DNA of 64,000 nt from positions 2,448,501-2,512,500 of the forward strand of contig JAOTON010000385.1 of the NCBI GenBank assembly GCA_034440635.1. The letters run 5' to 3'. Each line of letters opens with the position of its first letter. Positions within the stretch are counted from its first letter, which is position 1. The notes under the pieces are model-generated. The model had not been told where the DNA came from, did not search any database, and was given only the letters and a program-made list of their open reading frames with translations. This DNA is from Lepas anatifera. Lineage: Eukaryota; Arthropoda; Thecostraca; Lepadidae. This document shows, one piece after another, positions 55,759-64,000 of the stretch. The translations under genes and the position numbers were made by a program.

Positions 55759-57290
55759 GGGCCCATGTATAGTTTTGTTGCTTTCAGATCATAACTTTGA
55801 CTTTAATACTGAATTATAATCTCATGAAATCACTTAGGTAATGACTTGATTCTGACTTAGGTCATCGATATCGAGAAACTCGATCTATATTTTATAGGTT
55901 TTTTATATCTATATTTTATTGGAACCATCCCCTTGCACTCGCCAGTGCTTCCCTATAGCCATATTTATACCACTTTTAAGACCGATTTTGTAATACATGT
56001 AGCATTAGGTTCGGCGACCATCAAGAAGCTTGATTTTAGTCGGCGACCACAAGCTCACTTTTTAGACCCTGAACCAGAGTTATATTCACATACCTCTTAA
56101 AAAATGGTGAAACATGATGATGTTTCTGTAGATCCTTTAATAAATAATAAAAGACAAGAAGTCCGATGGAAGGACCAAGCAAAAAACTACTGAGATTGAA
56201 ATAGCGCCAATAACGATGTTCCAGCCTAAGTATGCACCTTTTTGAAATTTCCTTCTGAAGGTATACCCTAGCCCCCAAAAATTCAGCGTCGTTCGTCACA
56301 GAAACTGTTTTATATACTACGCAAAGCAGTGAGTGGAGTAGGTCTGTCTGTTCCCTGAATTTACTCCGTGAGGCGCTGGTAACGAGCTGCTCCTATGAGC
56401 GAAGAATGATATGACTCTCACAAGTCACGATCTGCTGCTAGTTCATAAACAAAAACTTTCCGGAAGGTCAAGAAGAGAAACCGTACGATCTGTGAACAGA
56501 CGCTCGCACGGAACGCTCCGAGGTCGCCGGGTGCCCCCCCTCCTGATCACCCCCCCATTGAGCACCAGCTGAAGCCGCCCCTGGCCGGCGGGGCGGGCCT
56601 GATTAATGGGTGCCGCCCGACACTGCCACGTGCCCCGTCATTCCCTCGCCGAATTAGCCACCCCCAGAGGTGCAAACAGACCGAAGAGAAACGCTATAGG
56701 GTGGGCACCCGATGCCATCACAGTAATGCCGTCGTTATCAGGGACTTCCGAACTGAGCAGGAGCTGGTCCATATTTGTCAACATCCACCGCGACCATCAG
56801 GAGAGAACGAACTATCGATGCGCCTCTATGGACGCCCCAGTTGGAGGCATTATTTGCTGATTGGAGCCAGGGCAGAATATGATGTTGGGAGTGATGAACG
56901 CCCTGCGGGCCGGGCTGGTGCACATCCTTTTGCTGCAGCTCTGTTTCCCTTACCCAAGTATGAAAACACAAAGCAAACATTGGAAGCGAGGCCCTGTATG
57001 GAAAAACCTTTATGGGCGATATCGAAGCGGACGTTTCGATTTCGGAATGGCAAATTAGTTTTGGCTTAAGTTTTGTTGGATGGCTGATGGTTATCTTCTA
57101 ACATAAAAGCGACGAAACCACACAGTAAGCCAAGTAGTGATAAAAATGCCTTACCTGCAGCCAATTCACATGGAACACCATATGGAATACCAATTTGATA
57201 AGAATTGATTTCATGTACTCGTTTGAACGTTCTAAATAAAGATATCATTCGGGTTAATCGATAACTTTTGAGACAAATATGTATATTTAT
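55759..57290. other. Anonymous DNA with a GC-rich patch
   Basis: 56500-56720 is C/G-rich with gcctgattaatggg and cgccgaattagcc, homeodomain-like cores, a weak regulatory candidate. Frames at 56600-57070 are short and overlapping on both strands. Confidence 0.35.
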
Positions 57291-57725
57291 TTAACACCCG
57301 CACTGGAGGGGGGTCTGGCACTAACACTCACTGGAGGAGGGCCTGGTAGGCCCCCCTAAGATCTCGGAAACTAAGAGGGTTAGAAAAACGCCTTTTGGTA
57401 GGTGAGTGGGGGCTATGATGATCTACATGATGACCAATTTTAATTGACCTAGGTCAATATCTTCAAGGTCAAACGAGGCCGTAAAGGTCAAATATTGGCC
57501 ATGCTGGGATCGATTGGTAAATGCTGTGATTATGCAGGAAAATGGCGGGAATAAGCTAAAGGCGGACAAGGGTCATAGAGAAGAGGTCCCTAAGAGGCTT
57601 CCCCACAACTTTTGGGTCAAGGTCATTGACCTTTAAGGTCACCATATGGTATACTACTTATTATTTACACTTTGACTAACACTGTAACCACTGTTTGGCG
57701 GGAAATTAGGATTGACCTTTCCCAA

Positions 57726-57757
57726 TGACCTTTGACCTTGACCTTTGACCTTGACCT
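57726..57757. promoter_or_regulatory. Ordered nuclear-receptor half-site array
   Basis: TGACCT starts at 57726, 57733, 57739, 57746 and 57752, with spacings 7, 6, 7, 6. Read on the other strand this is AGGTCA in alternating DR1 and DR0, with the DR0 junctions forming TCAAGGTCA. DR1 is the classic RXR/HNF4/COUP-TF arrangement; TCAAGGTCA is the monomer site of FTZ-F1/SF-1 and ERR. Binding is inferred from motif only. Confidence 0.6.
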
Positions 57758-57863
57758 TTGTATTGGGGTACCCTACCGATGACGTCATAGCATAATATAT
57801 GTCAGACGGGGTAACGTCATTTGGCCGGACGCACAGTGGTCAGTGACCTTGAAAGTGCAGATA

Positions 57864-57917
57864 TGACCTTGACCTGTGACCTTTGACCTTGACCTTGACT
57901 TTCATGTGAAGTGACCT
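57864..57917. promoter_or_regulatory. Second half-site array in the same element
   Basis: TGACCT starts at 57864, 57870, 57877, 57884, 57890 and 57912, with spacings 6, 7, 7, 6, 22. It again mixes DR0 and DR1. A TGACTT follows at 57896, probably a mutated sixth unit. Confidence 0.6.
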
Positions 57918-58225
57918 TGACATATAGTCCCGCTTATATGACTTTATGACGTCACCACTCGGTCTTCAATGCAAGCTAACTGGTCCGACCGCGCGTTTAC
58001 GGCGATCTCAAAATGCAGGTCTGACTTTGAAAGCCTATAAGTCACAAAATTTTCGGCCGATTTTCAAAAAGTCTTCACCAATCGACGCGCTATTAAATTC
58101 TTTTAAATGTGGCCACGTTTCGTTTTTCGACTACAAGCGGTTCTCCGGCTACCTTGGAAAAACAGGTGGGGGCCTCCGAGGCCCCCCTCCAGTGCGCGTG
58201 TTAAGCTCACGCACATTCTGGCTGC

Positions 58226-58247
58226 ATATATATATATATATATATAT

Positions 58248-58290
<43 letters not shown>
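58226..58290. repeat. (AT)n microsatellite
   Basis: About 60 bp of alternating AT, with one tattatatt break, lie 22 bp outside the right TTAA of family A copy 1. Confidence 0.95.
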
Positions 58291-58291
<1 letters not shown>

Positions 58292-59114
58292 AATTTTTCA
58301 AGCCCTGAAGCTGTTTAAAATCTTTATTCAGATGTTATTGCAAGCCCTGGAAACACAATACAACTGGTTTGTAGAGTTACGCTCAGCCTGATTTTTCTAA
58401 AAATAAATAAAATTAATTTCATGCAGCTATCTAGCGGTGGCAATTTCATTTCTTTATGTTAGTTACTCGCAGGGTTATTAGCTCTTCAAAAGCGTTATTT
58501 CTAGGGTCGGGTCTGGTCTGGTCGGATGTATTTTTTTCTCTTTTAAGCTAGAGGTAGACCTCGCTGAGTCTTTGCGTCCGCCCGGTAACAAGTGAAATAG
58601 TTCTTAACCCGTACAATCAAGCACTCTGTGAAAATCAAATGGAAGAGGCTAGGACTCCTTTCGGATAGCGAATGCCGTGATGTCGCTGAATGTTTCAATT
58701 TCGTGTTCTAAATTGACAAGCAACATTAAATCGTTTGAAGAGGGGCAAGCCAGCGTAGCCAATAATCAGAAGTTTCAGTATCTCAACCTTGCCGTTACGG
58801 TATAGGGCCGGATTAGGCAAAGGTGAGTGGGGCGGATTAGGACGGCTCAACGCCTAACTTTGAGCTGGTTTCTGAGCAAATGCTGGAAAATATCCATATT
58901 TGGTCAGTGAGATGTTTCATACCATACTTAATCACCTCATGCGTGCCGGACTACTAACTCTTCTGCCGGACTCACTTGATAACTCTGCCACTTTTGATTT
59001 CCCAAATCAAAGACAATTAGTACCAAATTGATGGTACTGTGACCTAACTAGAGGGGCGGAGTGAATTGACATGGAACTTGGCAGGTGGGTAAACGGCCAT
59101 TTACAATTATTTTT

Positions 59115-59973
59115 TTAACACGCGATTTAACGGCGGTCTGAGTCACCTTCGCTTTCACGGGAAGGGATGGATACACACCCTCCCCCTAAGATCTCGAGAA
59201 CCACGTTAGATAGCGAAAAACGGTAAATGGTGTCGGGCAGCCCATCCACTTCTCCAACAAAAATATTTTAATTTTTTGTCAGGCCAGATTTGAGGCCACA
59301 AGAGGTCAAAACATGCTATTATACGGATAACATGTAAAGGAAGGTTTTTGCTCATTTCATCTGAACAAGTAAAGATAGAGCAAAACAATTTAGACCAGTG
59401 GAATCCTCGCAGCAAGCCAAATAAAATGATATATAATATTATATATATATAATGACCTTGTTAAGACAAATCAAGGATTTGACCTGACCAGAGCTTAGGT
59501 CAAGATCAAATTAGCTAAAATGTATATCATTAGAACCGTAGACAAGGAAAATATAATGTAGTTAACATAAACGTTTTATCACTATCCATTACTAACTTAT
59601 TCAGTTAAAACCATTCTTCCTATATATTTCCAATGGAGAGGGCATGGCTCGAACCTAACCTTATGACATCGATATCCAAAATACCGGAACATATTTTAGA
59701 GAACTCGGTGGGCCCATTATGCAATGTGAGTTTCAATCAGATAAGTTCACCTTGTTCTGACTTATACTATTTCAAACTTTTTTAGGTCAGGTCACTTGAC
59801 TTGTACTGGTGACCTGACTTGAGATGACCTAACCTTACAGTTTTGACACAAGTTGTAAAAATGATCACAGAAAAGATAAACCAAGTACGGCGGCGATACA
59901 CGCCGCCGTTTTTATTCTCTCTTAAAAAAACCAGGGGGCGGGTACCCGCCCTCCCCGTCAATGCGCGTGTTAA
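59115..59973. mobile_element. TTAA-flanked element, divergent family A copy
   Basis: TTAA occurs at 59115-59118 and 59970-59973, with CACGCGATTTAACGG inside the left end and, reverse-complemented, CACGCGCATTGACGG inside the right end. The internal part has taagatctcgagaacc, also found near the left end of copies 1 and 2, plus scattered TGACCT sites and a short AT run near 59430. Confidence 0.75.
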
Positions 59974-59984
59974 CATGTGAGGCA

Positions 59985-60200
59985 CACCTACTCCACACAT
60001 TGCCGGATAGATTACGGAAGGCGGTTTTGCAGCGTAGGGACTCAACCCACATCAATCCATGTTGTACCAATTGAGAGACAAGTGATGAAGTCACTATTGG
60101 CCGCTCGGTCTCCTTATTTTCGCACACCTGTAATACGGTGTAGTGTTTAGATTCCACTCGGGTTCGGCGTTGCCAACCATACACAGTGTTGCATCAGTCA
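59985..60200 (-). repeat. tRNA-derived SINE relic, minus strand
   Basis: On the minus strand an A-box-like caattggtacaacatgg precedes the B-box GGTTGAGTCCC (60037-60047 on the plus strand). It lies just after a family A element. It is eroded. Confidence 0.5.
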
Positions 60201-60508
60201 GTCGCCTTTGATAAATACGCATCACTCACCAGTGACCTTTCTGTTGAAAGAAGTCCCAGCGGATGAATAATAGACGGCTTAACTGCTGCTTCATTAGTGA
60301 TCTACTCATCAATCGCATGCTAATGGACGCAAAACACCTGACCAGCTCTGGGGTCGCATTTGATAGCAGAGGAATTTATTCAGAGACGCTAATGAGAACA
60401 AAGACCCGTGAACAGCCAGCCTATCAGCAGTACAGAATGCTGCAATACGTCAGCCTTGGTTTCCGGTCGTTCTATGGCGCGAACTACGGTACATGGAGCA
60501 CTGGCTTG

Positions 60509-60717
60509 CACAGGCGGATCCAAGACTTCCAAAGGAAGGGGGAACTCTGGTTAATGGGAGGCATTTGGATCCGAAAGGGCACCAGTTTGGCCTGGAGGGG
60601 CGTATTTTGGGCCAGGGGCGCTAACTCTTAATGCTTAACCCACCAGATGGGCACAGGATTGCATCATGGGCGCCAATATTTGCATCCTGGGGGAGGGAGG
60701 TGGGGGAGGGGGCGTTT
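60509..60717 (+). mobile_element. MITE E, left-half fragment
   Basis: Starts CACAGGCGGATCCAAG and follows the E consensus through gggcgccaatatttgcatcc and a G-rich run to about 60717, then departs from it. The right terminus is missing. Confidence 0.55.
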
Positions 60718-60870
60718 CAATGCCAACAACACGGTGAAGTAGACACCGTGACATATATATTGGCTGGGCGTCCAGCTCATGCCAGTCCTCGAAATATGCT
60801 GTGGGGAAGCCCAATGACCACCCTGGCTGAAGTACTGGACAGGGACACCCAGAACATTCTGGAACTCTTA

Positions 60871-61952
60871 CACGCCCCGCTGGGAGGGGGCGAAATTCGC
60901 CCTTCCCTTCCTGGTTTTCCCCAGATAACGCAAAAACGAAGAGATGCAGAACAATGAAACTTACACTACTTTATCCCTGATCAGTTTTAAGCATCTGACC
61001 ACCTTTTTAGATCAGGTCACGTCAGTTCAAGAAGCTTTCCAAGGTCAAACGACCCGACCTCAAAACCTAAAATCACGAGTTTAAAGCGGCGCCTAAGGAA
61101 CATCGGCCAACGGATCAGTTTGAACTTTTACAATACAATGAGGTCATTAGGGCCTACAAATCTGCTATCTCAGAATTTTGATACTAACAGCCTAAGGTGG
61201 GGCCAATTTTTTGGTCACCCCATTTTAAGTACATGGTGAAAAATAAAAAGGGCTCGTTTTCAGTAAATACTGGATGGATAAAGCTGAAAATCGTCAAACT
61301 GTGTATTCTTACCACGATCTTAACCAGTTAAGTTTTCGACCATCCGACCTCTCAAAGGCCATGTCAGGTCACAGGAGCATACAGTGATTGTTTGGCCAAT
61401 AACGCTCACTGTACTGAGATAACGCTTCTTGCCTGTTGTTTAATTTCCTTTACGGTTGTGGTGATACGATTGTTTTAAACTCTATTGATATCCCATTTTG
61501 CTTGCATTGTGCTTTTATTGTCACGGGGAGTCGATTGATATCCAACATGACCATACCAGGTCACCCTGTGACCCTGACCTAGCTCAATGTCATGTCCTTT
61601 TCACAATTTGACCTAGCAAGGTCATACTATACATCATTGGATTCGCCATGATGAGACGATGAGAGGAATCCAATGGTGCATGACTATTTTCTCTAGCTCT
61701 ACTGAATAAAATTCTAGAGGGAGAAACGTACACTGCCCTGTTGTAAGCCAATGTAAATTTCTTTGACCTATGCTGACCTCAATATTTACCTGACATAAAA
61801 ATGCTTCCTATAATATATTTTTGTCTCGCCAAAAGCTTTCGAACGCCGTCCGTAATTGTTTTAGCTTTCCTGGGTAATGAGATACGGAGGGGGCGAAATA
61901 CGCCGCCCAGTGGGGCGCGTCATGTCCGGGACCCCAGCGAGGCGCATGTTAA
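60871..61952. mobile_element. Divergent TTAA-type element (family A/B-like)
   Basis: The left end is CACGCCCCGCTGGGAGGGGG after ctta. The right end, reverse-complemented, is CATGCGCCTCGCTGGGG before TTAA (61949-61952). A second terminal motif, gcccagtggggcgcg, lies just inside the right end. The body shares agataacgcaaaaacga with family B left ends and has many AGGTCA sites. Confidence 0.7.
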
Positions 61953-63029
61953 CCAGAGTGGGTCGCTCTGACCCGCCCCTGGATGCAGCAGCAACGACAG
62001 CTCACACTCGTGGTAACATATCTTTTTCATATTTTTACGTTTCCAGCCCAAGAAAATTTTCCTTTGCACCACAGGCACGCAGACACACTCCATGTGCACG
62101 GCAGCGGGGCTTACGCTTATCGGCACCCTTGCGGGACAGTCGTGTCAGCACGCTCTATGTCACCTGCCCCACCGTACCAGGCGGCGAAGTTATCCCAATT
62201 TCTCGGGCCCGGCGGAACAGAGGACTGCTCCGGTGACACGGAGCGAGGCCGTGCCCTCGGGCGGTGCCACCGGACCGGAGCACCGGTCCGGTGGGATCCA
62301 CCGCGGTGGATCTGTTCAGTAGTGTGGTGCGAAGATTAAGAATAAACATTCCAGGGGGCACCGAGGCGATTCAGGGGACGCCGGGAAACTGTGTGGGGAC
62401 ATTGTGTTGGTCGATCGAGGGCACCTTTGCCCTCCCCTGGATCCACCTATGCTGGCCTGCACTTTCAGCACTGTTAAAACGGCGCACGGAAGTGGTCTCA
62501 CAGTCTGATTGGTGCTGGTCACATGAAGTTCAGATCGCATTGATCGCAGTATTATTCGCTGGAGGAGACTGACCCTGGCCAGCGCGCTTTCCAGCTGATG
62601 CCTCATGAGGCAATGTTGCACGTTCCCACACTGGTGGAAGTGAAGCACCGGCTCTGGACACGGCCCTGTCAATACTTTCAGGAATTGTCCGTTCTAGTGT
62701 GCTCTCAACGCAAATTTCTGAACACCCTTCCCGTTACATTAACTCTTTATAGTACGCCGACCAAATGTACCATTTGAAGTCCCAGCGAGAGAAAGTGACG
62801 CTCCAATTTGGCTTATTGGAGTGCCGAGACTAAGTAAACGGTCACTTGTGCGCTGGGAAAGTTCCCTCGCGTCACATGGGACTGAAACCGTTTCAGAGTA
62901 GCAGAGTATCTTCTAGAAACTCATATCGGTCCAACCCGGTGCAAATTGGACTAAAAGAGGTGCGCTGGATAGCTATAAGCATGGTTGGTGATGGTGTATT
63001 GATTTTGATGGTTCCATCCGATACGACGA
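61953..63029. other. Anonymous DNA with the MITE E right fragment
   Basis: Overlapping short frames occur in a GC-rich part (62090-62320). It contains ccaccggaccggagcacc next to cggtccggtggg, an imperfect palindrome near 62266-62292. No gene is called. Confidence 0.35.
62350..62451 (+). mobile_element. MITE E, right-half fragment
   Basis: Begins ccagggggcaccg and ends gtcgatcgagggcacc...cctggatccacctatg, matching the last 100 bp of the complete copy. The left half is missing. Confidence 0.55.
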
Positions 63030-63951
63030 TTAACACCCGCACTGGAGGGGGCCTGGCACTAACGCGCACTGGAGGGGGCCTGGTAGGCCCCCTAAGATCT
63101 CGGAAACTAAGCGATGTAGAAAAACGCCATTTGGGAGGTGGGTGGGGGCTATCATGGTCTACATCATGACCAATTTTCATTCACCTAGGTCAATATCTTC
63201 AAGGTCAAACGAGGTCATAAAGGTCCAATCTTGGCCATGCTTGGGACCGATTGGTAAATGCCGTGATTATGCAGGAAAATGGCGGGAATACGCTAAAGGC
63301 GGACCAGGGTCATACAGAGAAGGTCTCAAAGAGCCTTCTCAACAATTTTGGGGTCAAGGTCATTCAAGTTCATTGACCTTAAAGGTCACAATATGGTATA
63401 CTACTTATAATGTACACTTTGACTAATACAATAGCCACCGTTTGGCGGGAAATGAGGATTGACCTTTTCCAATGACCTTTGACCTTGACCTTTGCCACTT
63501 TTGTATTGGGGTACCTTATCGATGACGGCATAACATAATATTCGTCAGACCGGGGAACGCCATTTGACCGGAAGCGCTGTGGTCAGTGACCTTGAAAGTG
63601 CAGATATAACCTCGACCTGTGACCTTTAACTTTGTTTTTGACCTTCACATGAGGTGATCTTGACATATAATCCCGGTTATATGGCGTTATGACTTCACCG
63701 CTCGGTCTCCAATACAAGCTAACTGGTCCGACCGCACAATTACGGCGATCTCAAAATGCAGGTCTGACTTTGAAAGCCTATAAGAAGTCAAAACAATTGC
63801 GACCGATTTTCAAAAAATCTTCACCAATCGACGCGCTATTAATTTCTGTTAAATATGGCAAAATATTGTTTTTTCGGCTACGAGCGGTTCTTCGGCCACC
63901 TTGGAAAAACAGGTGGGGGCCTCCGAGGCCCCCCTCCAGTGCGCGTGTTAA
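63030..63951. mobile_element. TTAA-flanked element, family A, copy 2
   Basis: TTAA occurs at 63030-63033 and 63948-63951. The left end is CACCCGCACTGGAGGGGG with a second, doubled motif at about 63062-63078; the right end reverse-complemented is CACGCGCACTGGAGGGGG. The 914-bp body aligns with copy 1 throughout. Its half-site array is shorter (TGACCT at 63473, 63480, 63486). There is no coding capacity. Confidence 0.9.
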
Positions 63952-64000
63952 GCCCAACTAATGTTTACAACTCCCCAGTGGGCTGCTAGTTGTTTTCACT

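Larger units (their letters stand above)
57291..58204. mobile_element. TTAA-flanked inverted-repeat element, family A, copy 1
   Basis: TTAA occurs at 57291-57294 and 58201-58204. The left terminus is CACCCGCACTGGAGGGGGG; the right, reverse-complemented, is CACGCGCACTGGAGGGGGG. Near the left end the motif is repeated (around 57328-57345). The 906-bp body has no transposase and carries long runs of TGACCT half-sites (57726-57757 and 57864-57917). It is highly similar to the copy at 63030. Confidence 0.9.

Overview
This is a eukaryotic genomic window from an invertebrate animal. It is gene-poor, with spliceosomal-type splice signals, tRNA-derived SINE relics, many minisatellites and many non-autonomous DNA transposons. 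I cannot name the species; a marine invertebrate such as a crustacean or mollusc is plausible but unproven.

The one gene I recognise with confidence lies on the minus strand at about 30.4-36.4 kb. It is a ZFHX3/ZFHX4/zfh-2-type zinc-finger homeobox transcription factor. One unbroken exon of about 6 kb encodes ten C2H2 fingers, all four homeodomains and a PLDLS CtBP-type motif. A good 3' splice acceptor sits just upstream of the start codon. Several candidate splice donors sit at the 3' end, and one of them directly abuts the in-frame stop codon. Two short upstream ORFs precede the start. A candidate internal exon (27550-28018, same strand, clean acceptor and donor) lies 2.4 kb downstream. A 127-codon minus-strand ORF at 38.1-38.5 kb is the only other reading frame I consider worth listing.

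The rest is mostly repeats. The main system is a set of TTAA-flanked inverted-repeat transposons without visible transposase. Family A has termini like CACGCGCACTGGAGGGG, with copies at 57.3, 59.1, 60.9 and 63.0 kb and fragments at 29.9 and 51.7 kb. Family B has termini like CCCTCGCCCCACCGGGG, with copies at 21.9, 25.4 and 28.3 kb and eroded copies at 42.2 and 54.9 kb. Family C is a 448-bp element at 7.1 kb. Families A and B are dense in TGACCT/AGGTCA, the nuclear-receptor half-site. In the 57.3 kb copy the half-sites form a regular array of alternating DR1 and DR0 spacing that includes TCAAGGTCA, the site type bound by FTZ-F1/SF-1 and ERR.

Other layout, left to right: repeat fragments and a tRNA-like SINE (0-3 kb); an eroded LINE reverse-transcriptase relic (5.4-6.2 kb); a TGCG/TG microsatellite (9.1-9.4 kb); SINEs (11.7 and 14.6 kb); a 3.5-kb hAT-like element that splits a minisatellite in two and is filled with GGGCCC-rich tandem repeats (17.1-21.4 kb); a CpG-rich candidate regulatory island (23.8-24.3 kb); the ZFHX gene; largely anonymous DNA (36.5-41 kb); minisatellites at 41.2, 45.0, 47.4 and 49.5 kb; a long GAT/GAC trinucleotide tract (51.1-51.4 kb); and a dense cluster of family A elements to the right edge. 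I see no rRNA genes, no convincing functional tRNA genes and no CRISPR arrays.
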